From Streptomyces acidicola (GTDB taxonomy: Bacteria > Actinomycetota > Actinomycetes > Streptomycetales > Streptomycetaceae), in contig NZ_VMNX01000040.1 of the NCBI RefSeq assembly GCF_009377235.1, positions 1-50,807 of the forward strand: DNA of 50,807 nucleotides, in the 5' to 3' direction. The stretch's first letter is position 1. Each line of letters begins with the position of its first letter. The notes under the pieces are model-generated. The model was not told the DNA's origin and did not search any database. It saw nothing but the letters and a program-made list of their open reading frames with translations. This document shows positions 1-8,240 of the stretch, piece by piece. Made by a program: the position numbers and the translations under genes.

Positions 1-84
1 CCCGAACTCCAGGCCCCCGCCCGCCTCGCCGCGAGCCTGTGCCCCAACTCGGTCATCCGGATCGTCGACGACCCTGACTCATGA
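1..84 (+). CDS. 3' end of a ferredoxin-like gene (partial)
   Basis: The reading frame open from base 1 ends at TGA 82-84 and gives about 27 residues containing AASLCPNSVIRIVDD. This resembles the end of the small 3Fe-4S/4Fe-4S ferredoxins that serve actinomycete P450s, whose last cluster cysteine lies in a CP..AI motif. Only the tail is present, so the assignment is tentative. It could be any protein with a similar C-terminus. Confidence 0.35.
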   Translation, partial: PELQAPARLAASLCPNSVIRIVDDPDS

Positions 85-353
85 CCACCGCGCGGACACA
101 CCGCGCAGTTCTCCGCTTTCCGCTCCCCGTTGTTTTCCGCGTCCGGCGTCCGGGAGTGTGTCCGGCGCCCGTGGCGCGTGCTCATGGGCGTGCTGCGTTC
201 CGCTGTGCCGTCGCGGATGGCCGGGCAGCATGCACAGCCGGGCGGACCCGCTTGTGCGTGGCGCACACAGCGGCCGGGTCGATGCTGACCATGGTGCCGC
301 CACCCTCGATGAGGAGGGACATGTACCGGTGGTGAGGCGCAGGAGGACAGCAG

Positions 354-1603
354 ATGAGTGCCGTGGGAAGATCTGGGCCGGCAGCGGAGGGCCCAGCGCT
401 GGGCAAGACATCGCCACAGCCGGTTGGGGCATGGTTCGACGACATGCCGTTCGGGAGGGCGCACCTGCTGGCCGCGGCGGCGCTCTTCGTCGCGTTCGTC
501 ATCGAGTCCTGGGAGCAGCTGGCACTGATCTACGTCTCCGGTGACCTCGGCACCGCGTTCGGCATCGACACAGGCCGCATCGGCTGGGCCCTGTCGGCGG
601 TGGCGCTGGGCATGATTCCCGGCAGTCTGGTGTGGGGGCCGCTCTCCGACCGCATCGGACGTCGCGGTGTGTGCGTGTGGTCACTGACCGCGTACGGTGT
701 CCTCGCTCTGGCGAGCGCGGCCTCGCCGACCTTCAGCATGCTGATGATGACCCGGTTCCTTTCGGGCATGGCCCTCGCGGGCATCTACACGGTGACGTTT
801 CCGTACTTCCTGGAACTGCTGCCCTCCCGGACACGGGGGCGGGCGCGGTCTACCTCTCCATCGGCTGGCCGATCGGCGTCCTGCTGGCCGTCGGCGTCAC
901 CCGGCTGGTCGGAGGGCTCGGCTGGCACGTGGTCGCGATCGTGAGCGGCCTCGCCGGCGTCTGGGTGCTCGCCATCCGCGCCTGGGTGCCCGATTCCCCC
1001 TACTGGCTGGCGGAACGCGGCCGGCACTCCGAAGCCGCCGCGGTTCTCCGCCGGCTCGGTGCGGATGTGCCCGAGGGAACCGTGTTCACCAGCGGCGACC
1101 GGACGGAACGGGCGGGCCGCACCGGCGACCTCTTCCGCGGGCGGCTGCTGCGGCTGACGCTGCAGATGCTGGTCGTGAACTTCACCTTCAACTGGGGCTA
1201 CTGGGGCCTGCAGACCTGGCTGCCCACGCTGCTGCAGGACAAGGGCCTGAGCATGTCCGCCAGCCTCGGCTTCGTGGCCCTGAGCGCCGTGTTCATGATC
1301 CGCGGCTACGTGTCCGCGTCGTTGCTGACCAGCCGCTACGGGCGAAAGAAGGTCTTCCTGCCGTATGCCGGCCTGGCCGCCGTGTCAGGGGTGGCCTTCG
1401 CCTATGCGGGCAGCCCGGCCGAGATGTACATCGCCAACTTCGCCCTGTCCTTCTTCTGTCTCGGTGCCTGGGGCGTGTGGAACACATGGAACGGCGAGTT
1501 CTATCCGACGCCGCTGCGGGCGACCGGCTATGCCTGGGCCACGGCCGCCCAGCTGGGTGCCACGGCGCTGGCTCCGTCCACTGTCGGCTTCCTCCTTGCG
1601 CGG
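354..1603 (+). pseudogene. MFS transporter, frameshifted and 3'-truncated
   Basis: The first 165 or so residues (354 to about 848) are a typical MFS N-terminal half: hydrophobic helices, the loop 2-3 motif GPLSDRIGRRG, and the run MALAGIYTVTFPYF. The homology then moves to another frame at about 845-855, where one base appears to be missing (RTRGRA continues as VYLSIGWPIG). It runs on through LRLTLQMLVVNFTFNWGYWG and WNTWNGEFYPTPLRATGY. Near 1600 the MFS sequence stops before its last helices and an unrelated SDR tail follows. By family it would be a sugar/metabolite:H+ symporter-like permease. As written it cannot make a full transporter. A sequencing error could explain the frameshift but not the lost C-terminus. 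Confidence 0.75.
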
Positions 1604-1719
1604 GGATCGCCGAGGCCGTCCAGTACCTGGGCTCCGACAAGGCGAGCTACGTCACCGGCCGTGTCCTGACTGTTGATGGTGGCCTCATGGTGGGCGGGCC
1701 TCCGTTCCCGAGCTCGTGA
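1603..1719 (+). pseudogene. C-terminal fragment of an SDR oxidoreductase
   Basis: In a frame different from the upstream transporter, the sequence encodes EAVQYLGSDKASYVTGRVL followed by TVDGG and a stop at 1719. This is the hallmark end of classical short-chain dehydrogenases (LxSDxASYVTGxxLxVDGG). The catalytic Tyr-Lys part and the Rossmann fold are absent. It is a remnant joined to the MFS relic, most simply by a deletion. Confidence 0.75.
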
Positions 1720-2053
1720 ACCGCAAGGCCGGCACCGGCTGTCGGCCTTGACGGAGCACGGGCCATCGGCGGCGCGGTGGCGGCGCCGAGGAGTCCCGCC
1801 CGGCCGGGGAACGGCTCGGCATCTCCCGCCCCGTCCCCCTCGACGGCGAGTTCGAGACCTGGGCTTCTCCGTGTCCGCCGATAGCCGGCCGGCCAGATGG
1901 CCGCGCGCTCGCGGAGCAGCGGTTCTACCGCCGCGCGTCACCGGCGTCGACCCAGCCCCGCCACCGCCCCCAAGGCGATGGGGGCGAATGCCGCCCGCCG
2001 CCCGCCGCGGGCCTCGCGCCTCGGGCGGACGGCACTCCTTTCGTCGTGCGTCC
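1720..2053. other. Intergenic stretch without a recognisable gene
   Basis: No frame carries a recognisable family or a plausible start with a ribosome site. Long open frames here are the usual product of about 75% GC. The stretch separates the MFS/SDR relic from the end of the aldehyde dehydrogenase on the other strand. Confidence 0.5.
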
Positions 2054-3415
2054 TCAGCCGGACCACGGCGTCGTCACTCGTGCCGTGATCGTCTTCGGGC
2101 GCTGATACTCGTGCAGGGCGAGCGTGCTGAGGTCCGTACCGTGGCCCGAGGCGCCACGGCCTCCGTGCGGCAGCTCCGCCGTCTGGACCAGGTGGCAGTT
2201 GAGCCAGGCTTCCCCCGCGTTCAGGCGACCGGCCAGATCCAGACCCGCCTCCAGATCGCGGGTCCAGACGCTGGCGGCGAGAGCCTGGGGGACGCCGTTG
2301 GCGAGGGCGATGGCATCCTCGACGCTCGGTGCGGACTGAACGGTCAGCAGCGGGCCGAAGACCTCCTCCACCACCGCCGGATCGTCGTCAGGGAGATCCG
2401 CGAGGATCCGTGCCGGACGCCAGTGGCCGCCCGACTCTCCATCCTCCAGGGCGAGTTCACCCGTCACCGTCACCTTCGCCGAGGACGCGGCCACGATCCG
2501 GTCGTAACGCGCCGCCTGGTCCGGGTTGTTGAGCGGCCCGAAGTCTCGCCCCGCCGCGCGCCGGCGCATCGCTTCGCCGAGTCGGTCAACCACGGTCTCG
2601 TAGTTCACACCGAGGGTGATCACCCGTGCGGGTACGGCACAGCTCTGGCCCGCGTTGTATGTGGTGGCCCTCGCCAGTTGCTCCCAGGTGTCGTCGGGCG
2701 CGTCCGGCAGGATGACGACCGGGCTGTTGCCGCCCAGTTCCAGGCTGACCCGCTTCGTCCCGGCGCGTGCCGCCACATCGGCTCCGGCCCTCGCGCTGCC
2801 GGTGAACGCCACCATGTCCACATCGCCCGCTACCAGCAGCCGCCCGCTCTCGCGGTCGCCGGGCAGCGTCTGCGCCACGGCCTCGCCCAGCGCCTCACCG
2901 GCGTGCGCGGCGAACAGAAGCAGCGAGTCGGGGGTGGTCTCCGCGGGTTTGGCGACGACCGTGTTCCCCGCGGCGAGGGCGGGCGCGCATCGCCAGGCGG
3001 CCATCAGCAGCGGGTAGTTCCAGGGGACGACGACCCCGACGACGCCGAGCGGTTCCCAGCGGACCCAGCTCTCATGGCCCGCGACAAGCCCTCCCGCCGC
3101 CGGGGCGGACCGGGTGCGCGCCGCCCACGCGTAGAAGCGGAAAAGGTCCGCCGTCTGCTCCACCTCACCGGCCGCCTCGTGCTCCGGCTTGCCCGTACCG
3201 GCGCACTCCAGGGCCACGTACTCGGCGGCGTGCTCCTCGATCAGCCCCGCGAGCCGGTCGAGCCGCCGGGACCGCTCCCGCGGGGTCAGCGCGCGCCACC
3301 CCGTGAGGGCCCGGCGGCCCGCGCGGGTCGCTGCGGCGACCTGCGCGTCACGGGCAACTGCCGAGCTGCCTCGTACCCTGCCGGTACGGGGGTCGATGAG
3401 CTGGACGGTTTCCAA
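2054..3415 (-). CDS. NAD(P)-dependent aldehyde dehydrogenase
   Basis: This is an ALDH-superfamily enzyme of 453 residues that oxidises an aldehyde to its acid in the cytoplasm. Visible motifs are VVPWNYP (cofactor region), AFTGSARAG, the general-base segment SLELGGNSP, the nucleophile in NAGQSC, and EEVFGPLLTV. The DFGPLNN and ELPHGGRGASGHGTDLS segments point to the aminobutyraldehyde/betaine-aldehyde dehydrogenase-like group. I prefer the TTG start at 3415 because AAGGAG (plus-strand 3422-3427) lies 6 nt before it; an in-frame ATG at 3472 lacks a ribosome site. It follows the asparagine-synthetase-like gene after about 150 bp of short tandem repeats, so co-transcription is uncertain. Confidence 0.9.
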   Translation of the reverse strand: METVQLIDPRTGRVRGSSAVARDAQVAAATRAGRRALTGWRALTPRERSRRLDRLAGLIEEHAAEYVALECAGTGKPEHEAAGEVEQTADLFRFYAWAARTRSAPAAGGLVAGHESWVRWEPLGVVGVVVPWNYPLLMAAWRCAPALAAGNTVVAKPAETTPDSLLLFAAHAGEALGEAVAQTLPGDRESGRLLVAGDVDMVAFTGSARAGADVAARAGTKRVSLELGGNSPVVILPDAPDDTWEQLARATTYNAGQSCAVPARVITLGVNYETVVDRLGEAMRRRAAGRDFGPLNNPDQAARYDRIVAASSAKVTVTGELALEDGESGGHWRPARILADLPDDDPAVVEEVFGPLLTVQSAPSVEDAIALANGVPQALAASVWTRDLEAGLDLAGRLNAGEAWLNCHLVQTAELPHGGRGASGHGTDLSTLALHEYQRPKTITARVTTPWSG

Positions 3416-3436
3416 CAGGGTCTCCTTCGGCGGACG

Positions 3437-3540
3437 ACAGCGGATGAACGGCACAACAGCGGATGACGACAACAGCAGCGGATGAGGGCCGACACTGACG
3501 GATCGCGGCGGACGACAGGCGGACGTCAGGCGGACGACGG
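3437..3540. repeat. Two short tandem-repeat arrays between two genes
   Basis: Three copies of [ag]cagcggatga begin at 3437, 3456 and 3475 with an exact 19-bp period. Three copies of an 11-bp unit gcggacg[at]c[ag]g follow back to back at 3508, 3519 and 3530. They occupy the gap between the asparagine-synthetase-like gene and the aldehyde dehydrogenase, and could be an iterated protein-binding site or neutral slippage. Confidence 0.6.
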
Positions 3541-3565
3541 CGGGTCCGCCAGGGGGCCGCGGGTG

Positions 3566-5329
3566 TCAGCGGATGTCGTACGCACGCAGCCACAGCTCCA
3601 GGGTGAGCACGAGCCACAGTTTGCCGCCCTGTCTCGGCAGCAGCGCACCCTCACCGCGCAGCCAGCCGCGCACCGTGTCCTGTCTGAACAGGCCACGGGC
3701 GCGGGCCTCCCGGCCCAGCAGCAGATCCCCCGCCAGCTCCTTCAGCGGACCGCCGAGCCACTGCTGCACCGGTACCCGCATACCGCTCTTCGGCCGGTCC
3801 ACGACCGTGCCGGGCAGCAGATCGCGTACGGCCTCCTTCAGCACCCACTTCTCGACGGCGCCGTTCAGTTTCCACCGCGGTGGGGTGGCGAAGGCGTGGT
3901 CCACCACACGGCGGTCGAAGAGCGGGGCCCGGCCTTCGATGCCCTGGGAGGCGGTGAGACGTTCGACCTTGGTGAGGATGTGATGGGCGCCCTTGGTGCG
4001 CAGATTGCAGTGCAGCAGCTTGTTGAGCAGATGGTCCATCCGCCCGTCCCCGGCTCCCGGCCGCAGATACGGGGCGACGAAACGCTGAGGTGCGGGCGCC
4101 TCGGCGAGGGCGTCCAGCACCTCGGCGGTCAGGAGGTCGGGCAGATCCGTGTAGCACTTGCGGTACGAGCGCAGATAGGCGAGTTCGCGCGCGTCCTGCG
4201 CATCTCCACCGGCCACATCGCCGCGGTGCATCTCGTACACCAGCATCGGCAGGTTCTTCGGTCCGCCGAAGACCGGGTCGCCGCCCTCCCCGTTCAGGAC
4301 GACCCGTGGCCCGTCACCCGCCACGGCCTCGGCGAGCATCAGATTCGGTACGGTCAGCGGATCACCCACGGGGCTGTCGAGCAGCGCCGCCGCCTCCGCG
4401 AGGCGCGCGGCCACGGCGGCACCGGAGACGGTGAGAATACGGTGCCGGGTGTGGCAGTGGGCCGCGACCAGGCCCGAGTAGCCCAGCTCATTGGGGAGTT
4501 CGTCACCGAAACTGATGGAGTACGTGTGCACGGGGTGGGAGTGCAACTTGGCTGCGAGGGCGGTCACCAGCGAGCTGTCGACGCCGCCGGAGAGGAGAAC
4601 ACCCACGGCCTCGGCCTCCGGCAGCCGCTGCTCGGTCGCCTCCTCCAGCAGTTCGCGCAGCCTCAGCGCATAGGTTTCGGGTGGTGCGCCGTCGTCCTCG
4701 ATCAGCTCCCGCGGCTCCCAGTAGTGCTCCTCCGTCACCGTGCCGTCCGCCGAGAGCCGCAGACAGCGGCCGGGCAGCAGTTCGCGTACTCCGCGCAGCA
4801 GGGTCTCCTCGCCAGGGAGATAGGCGAAGGTCAGGAAGGAGCGTACGGCGGAGAGTTCGAGGCCCGTTCCGAGCGCGGGCCAGCGGCGCAGGGCCCGCAG
4901 CGAGGTGGACGCGGCCCAGCAGCCGCCGGCACGGGCGTAGAAGAGGGTGCGGGCGCCGACATGGTCGCGGATCAGTACGAGCTCGCCGTCACTGTCGTGC
5001 ACGGCGAGCGCGAACATGCCCTCGGCGTCACGGATTCCGGCCGTGCCGAGCCGTACCCAGCAGCGCAGCAGCAGCTCGCCGTCCGGGCAGTCGGGCGGTA
5101 CGGGGGCGCCGGACGCGGCCAGCGCGGCGAGGAGTACGGGCCGGTTGTGGAGGGTGACCTCGCCCAACGCGGTGTGCCCGTACGCGTGGAACGGCCCGGT
5201 GGCATGGCCGGGCTCGTCCTCGATCAGCCCGACGGCCGGGCCGTCGGGCCGTACGGTGGCACCCATCGCGGCCAGTTGCTCCCTGGCCCTCTCGGGCTCC
5301 GCCGCCAGGCAGGCGCAGAACCGCGCCAT
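3566..5329 (-). CDS. Asparagine-synthetase-like amidotransferase lacking Cys2
   Basis: A 587-residue protein with the two-domain layout of class B asparagine synthetases: an N-terminal Ntn-glutaminase-like region (about 1-200) and a C-terminal PP-loop AMP-forming domain. The ATP motif LLSGGVDSSLV lies near residue 250 and NGEGGDPVFGG near 350. The canonical MCGI start is replaced by MARFCAC from the preferred ATG at 5329 (an in-frame GTG lies two codons upstream). The glutaminase nucleophile at position 2 is therefore missing. Relatives without it, such as beta-lactam synthetase and lasso-peptide cyclase, adenylate a carboxylate to form an amide bond without glutamine. It lies just downstream of the A-cupin-B-C-D cluster on the same strand. 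Substrate unknown. Confidence 0.85.
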   Translation of the reverse strand: MARFCACLAAEPERAREQLAAMGATVRPDGPAVGLIEDEPGHATGPFHAYGHTALGEVTLHNRPVLLAALAASGAPVPPDCPDGELLLRCWVRLGTAGIRDAEGMFALAVHDSDGELVLIRDHVGARTLFYARAGGCWAASTSLRALRRWPALGTGLELSAVRSFLTFAYLPGEETLLRGVRELLPGRCLRLSADGTVTEEHYWEPRELIEDDGAPPETYALRLRELLEEATEQRLPEAEAVGVLLSGGVDSSLVTALAAKLHSHPVHTYSISFGDELPNELGYSGLVAAHCHTRHRILTVSGAAVAARLAEAAALLDSPVGDPLTVPNLMLAEAVAGDGPRVVLNGEGGDPVFGGPKNLPMLVYEMHRGDVAGGDAQDARELAYLRSYRKCYTDLPDLLTAEVLDALAEAPAPQRFVAPYLRPGAGDGRMDHLLNKLLHCNLRTKGAHHILTKVERLTASQGIEGRAPLFDRRVVDHAFATPPRWKLNGAVEKWVLKEAVRDLLPGTVVDRPKSGMRVPVQQWLGGPLKELAGDLLLGREARARGLFRQDTVRGWLRGEGALLPRQGGKLWLVLTLELWLRAYDIR

Positions 5330-5404
5330 GGTCACCCACCCTTTCTCTCACCGAACCGGTGCGTCCAGCCGGCCCGCCATACCGTATGACGTAGGCCGTA
5401 CGGC

Positions 5405-5926
5405 TCACCCGAAGTCGTCGTCGCTCCAGCCGCCGTCATCGCCGGAGCCCCACGCGTCATCCACGTCCGAGGAGCCGCCGCCGTCCCCGCCGCCCCCGTC
5501 ACCGCCGGAGGAGTTCTGTGCGGCCTGCTGTTGCCGCAGTTCCTCCTCCTCTTCCGGGCTCAGGGCCTCCGGCGGCAGCTGGGCGGCGGTGACGGTCAGG
5601 GCGACCAGGCCCAGTCCGCCGAGCACCGTGCCCATGCGTCCGCCGAACGAGGTCCGGTTGACCATCACGCTCTCGCCCCGGCCCCAGACCGTGCGGCCGT
5701 AACCGAGGTCCCGTCCGTAGACCACCCGGCCGTCCGCGTACTGCCGCTTGATGATCCGCTGCCCGAGCAGTTCATCGGTGCCGGAGCCGTCCTGGTTGTC
5801 ATGCCAGCGCACCGTGTGGGCGCCCTCGCGCCGCCGCCACTCCTCGCGCCCGTCCTCGTATCTGCGGTGGACGCTGCCATCGGCGAGCAGTTCATCTCTG
5901 TACGGGATTTCGCGTGGCCGGATCAT
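5405..5926 (-). CDS. Protein D: membrane protein with Gly/Asp-rich tail
   Basis: 173 residues, not recognised. The N-terminal 95 or so residues are polar and contain repeated DGS/DGR-type turns (LLADGSVHRRYEDGREEW, QYADGRVVYGRDLGYGRTVW), resembling MORN/YD-like short beta repeats. One hydrophobic helix follows (MGTVLGGLGLVALTVTAA), then an acidic EEEEELRQQQ stretch and a low-complexity Gly/Ser/Asp tail ending DDGGWSDDDFG. It lies 24 bp downstream of protein C and 75 bp upstream of the asparagine-synthetase-like start, so it is probably part of the same transcript. A tail-anchored adaptor or scaffold is a guess. Confidence 0.75.
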   Translation of the reverse strand: MIRPREIPYRDELLADGSVHRRYEDGREEWRRREGAHTVRWHDNQDGSGTDELLGQRIIKRQYADGRVVYGRDLGYGRTVWGRGESVMVNRTSFGGRMGTVLGGLGLVALTVTAAQLPPEALSPEEEEELRQQQAAQNSSGGDGGGGDGGGSSDVDDAWGSGDDGGWSDDDFG

Positions 5927-5950
5927 CGCCTCAAGTCCTCGTGTCCCTCG

Positions 5951-6823
5951 TCAGTCCGACGGCCATGTCATGAACCCCGCCATGCGCAGCTCACGCAGCC
6001 CGGTCCATACGGAATAGCCGCTCGCCCTCGGTCCGCGCACCATGCGCAGCACCGTACGGAGCAGCCGTGCCGGGGGTACCGATTCCACCTCGGCCGTCCG
6101 CCCGTCCGCCAGCCACTCCAGCTCGCGCGGTTCCAGGCCGGACGCCGCACCGGCCGGGCCGGGTGCGGTCGCGGGCGTGGGCGCGGGGCCACGCTGGGAG
6201 ATCAGATGCAGCGCCGTCGCATGGCGAGGTACGAGCCCCATCGAGGCGACCCGTATCCCGGGAACCTCCGCGCGCACCCGGGCGGTGAGGGCGATGCCGG
6301 CCGTGCTCGCGTCGTGCAGCACATGGACGGTGGCGCCCTCCACCCGGCCGAGCCCTGCCACCAGCCGGGGGTCGAGCGGAGCATCATCGGCGGCGAACAC
6401 CGGGCAGGCGGCCTCCAGATGCAGATCGTTCGCGAGGAGCATCCGGGCCACGGACCGGCTCTGGCAGACCAGCAGCCTTGGCAGCCCGTAGTCGTAGAGA
6501 TCGGGCTCCACGGGCTGGTGCGGCATGGACGGGGCGGCCGGGAGCGGAGCCAGCAGCCCGGGTGTCCCCCCGTCGCGCCGGCGCAGGGTCTCCTCGAACC
6601 GCTCGTACCGTAGGGGCGGCGCCGGTGTCAGCGGAACCCTGCGCGGGACGGTGTGCACCGGGCGCAGGACACGGCACATCTCGTAGTAGAGCTGGCGCTC
6701 GGTGAACCGGATCCTGCCGGGAGCCGCGGCGCGGGCGATCGCGGTGGTCAGCGCCCGGTCGAGCAGGCGGGCCCGGATGGAGTCGCCGGAGAGGCCCGGC
6801 CGCGGCGTGCGGTCCGCGGTCAT
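5951..6823 (-). CDS. Protein C: winged-helix/TOPRIM-like protein with GFMTWP C-terminus
   Basis: 290 residues. Residues 20-60 contain GRIRFTERQLYYEMCRVL, which resembles the winged-helix motif of Topo VI-A/Spo11-type proteins. The centre reads LLVCQSRSVARMLLANDL and then VHVLHDASTAGIALTARV, which fits a TOPRIM-like fold with one acidic residue kept from the DxD motif. The C-terminal 80 residues (LEPRELEWLADG, VPPARLLRTVLRMV, GFMTWP) match the ends of proteins A and B. The start overlaps the stop of B by 4 bp (ATGA), so the two are translationally coupled. Function is unknown; the fold assignments are by eye. Confidence 0.8.
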   Translation of the reverse strand: MTADRTPRPGLSGDSIRARLLDRALTTAIARAAAPGRIRFTERQLYYEMCRVLRPVHTVPRRVPLTPAPPLRYERFEETLRRRDGGTPGLLAPLPAAPSMPHQPVEPDLYDYGLPRLLVCQSRSVARMLLANDLHLEAACPVFAADDAPLDPRLVAGLGRVEGATVHVLHDASTAGIALTARVRAEVPGIRVASMGLVPRHATALHLISQRGPAPTPATAPGPAGAASGLEPRELEWLADGRTAEVESVPPARLLRTVLRMVRGPRASGYSVWTGLRELRMAGFMTWPSD

Positions 6824-7377
6824 GGGGCGGCGCCGTTCGTCTCGGGCCAGGTGAGGAATCCGACGGCCTCGTCCCTGCGTTTCCGCTCCCGCTCGACCTC
6901 CGTCGTGATGCGCTCGATGACCCGGGTGACGGCGGCGGGGAGTTTGGCGGGCGGCATGGCGGCGAGGGGGAAGCGACCGCCCCGGGCCGGCCAGTCCAGC
7001 TCGGGCTCGGCCAGCGTGCCGCCGTCACGCAGCAGACGCAGGACGTCCGCCGACAGGGGCTCGGCGCGCGGCACCGCCTTCACGCCCTTCAGGCCCGCCG
7101 CCTTCATGACGGTGCGCGGCGACAGGCCAAGGAGACCGGCGGTGTAGCGGTGCGGACAGAGCAGTGCATACTCCGGCCGCTGCTGTGCGGGGGCGCCGCG
7201 CGGTGCGGGCTGGACCGTGCCCGGAGCCGACGGGAGGACCCTGGGCCCCCTTCTCCTCCTCACCATGTGGCGCACCGGCTCCACCAAGGCCGAGATCGGC
7301 ACGACAACCAGGAAGACAACCAAGAAGAAAAGGCCCAGGCCGCTGAGGACGACGGCCGTCCACTGCCATGGGTTCAT
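6820..7377 (-). CDS. Protein B: short membrane protein with GFLTWP C-terminus
   Basis: 185 residues. An N-terminal membrane helix (VVLSGLGLFFLVVFLVVV) precedes a basic RRRRG stretch and a cytoplasmic part. That part keeps the C-terminal module of proteins A and C: GLSPRTVMKAAGLKGV, then AEPELDWPARGG, MPPAKLPAAVTRVIERI and DEAVGFLTWP. It lacks the central TOPRIM-like part, so it looks like a shortened paralogue anchored in the membrane. Its ATG overlaps the TGA of the cupin gene by one base, and its own stop overlaps the start of C by 4 bp, which places the three in one operon. No characterised family recognised. Confidence 0.8.
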   Translation of the reverse strand: MNPWQWTAVVLSGLGLFFLVVFLVVVPISALVEPVRHMVRRRRGPRVLPSAPGTVQPAPRGAPAQQRPEYALLCPHRYTAGLLGLSPRTVMKAAGLKGVKAVPRAEPLSADVLRLLRDGGTLAEPELDWPARGGRFPLAAMPPAKLPAAVTRVIERITTEVERERKRRDEAVGFLTWPETNGAAP

Positions 7378-8108
7378 CAGGGGCGCTCCAGCGCGGACGC
7401 GGCGCGGCGCAGGCCGGCGGCGAAGCGTTCCCGAACGGTGGTGGAGCCGATACCCCGCACCTGCTGAACGCGTTCGATGTCGCGCAGCGCGGCGGCGAGC
7501 AGTCCGAAGTCGGTGCCGACGCTGCGACTGCTGAGACCGTGGCGGCCGACCGGTACGGCTTCTTCCGCGCCGCGGCGCTCGGCTTCCTTGGCGGTGATGG
7601 CGTAGTCCTCGTGGTCGACACCGAAACCGGTGTTGGCGGCGAGGATGTGCAGGGGCTTGCGACCTCGGTTGGCGAAGGAGTGCGGCATCATCTCGGGGAT
7701 ACGGATCAACGCCCCTGGGAAGAGACGGATTTCGGTGACTCTGCCGCGCGGGGCGTCGTACACACCGCAGGAGGCGTGACCGAGGCTGAGGACGAAGTGC
7801 TCGCCGCCATGTGCATGCGGGGTGAACGCGCTCCGAGGGCCGACGACTCCCAGTTTGACGGTGGCGTTGGAGGGGCGGTCGGGCGACGTCTGAGCGTCTC
7901 CGATGAAGTAGTGCGCGAACTTCCCGTCGTCGATGAAGCGGAGGAACTCCTCGCGCGGGCCGAGTACGCGCGCGCCCTCGCGGTCCGCGAACAGCACACC
8001 GCCGTCGGGGCGCAGGTGGAACAGCTCCACTCCGTACGGCAGTTCACGCGACAGGCGCTCCATACCCCGCAGTCCGGGTCTGCCGGAACCGCCGTCCACG
8101 TCGGACAT
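7377..8108 (-). CDS. Cupin-domain protein of the GFLTWP cluster
   Basis: 243 residues with one cupin barrel. Motif 1 is TPHAHGGEHFVLSLG (metal ligands H, H, E) and motif 2 is FPGALIRIPEMMPHSFAN (fourth His ligand). The N-terminal part (LFHLRPDGGVLFADREGARV) and the C-terminal helices (LLAAALRDIERVQQVRGIGS) are extra. The C-terminus may form a helix-hairpin-helix-like segment. The ATG at 8108 is preferred because it sits exactly where the start of protein A sits in a shared 26-nt leader containing GGGGGCG. It could be a metal-dependent enzyme or a sensor; sequence alone does not say which. Confidence 0.85.
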   Translation of the reverse strand: MSDVDGGSGRPGLRGMERLSRELPYGVELFHLRPDGGVLFADREGARVLGPREEFLRFIDDGKFAHYFIGDAQTSPDRPSNATVKLGVVGPRSAFTPHAHGGEHFVLSLGHASCGVYDAPRGRVTEIRLFPGALIRIPEMMPHSFANRGRKPLHILAANTGFGVDHEDYAITAKEAERRGAEEAVPVGRHGLSSRSVGTDFGLLAAALRDIERVQQVRGIGSTTVRERFAAGLRRAASALERP

Positions 8109-8131
8109 CAACGCCCCCCATCGCGCTGTCG
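8106..8131 (-). promoter_or_regulatory. Conserved leader/RBS element, copy 1
   Basis: The 26 nt covering the start codon and leader of the cupin gene match the equivalent 26 nt of protein A (9267-9292) at 25 positions. On the coding strand it reads cgacagcgcgatgggg, then a Shine-Dalgarno-like GGCG, then ATG. Sequences further upstream and downstream differ, so this is not simply a duplicated gene end. Confidence 0.6.
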
Positions 8132-8240
8132 ACCACCATCAGATCGTAGATCGTATAGCCGTGACGGGAAATCGCAGAGCGGAAGGTTCAACCGGCGCCC
8201 GACGCCACGGTGAACGGTGGGTGTCCCTCGCCGGCGTGGC

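Noticed and set aside
1673..3466. Long plus-strand open frame opposite the aldehyde dehydrogenase
   Set aside because: It mirrors the codon positions of the minus-strand gene, has no recognisable domains and is Arg/Gly-rich: a shadow of high-GC coding DNA.
3482..5389. 635-codon plus-strand open frame opposite the asparagine-synthetase-like gene
   Set aside because: No domain; amino acid composition (Gly, Arg, Gln, Val) reflects antisense reading.
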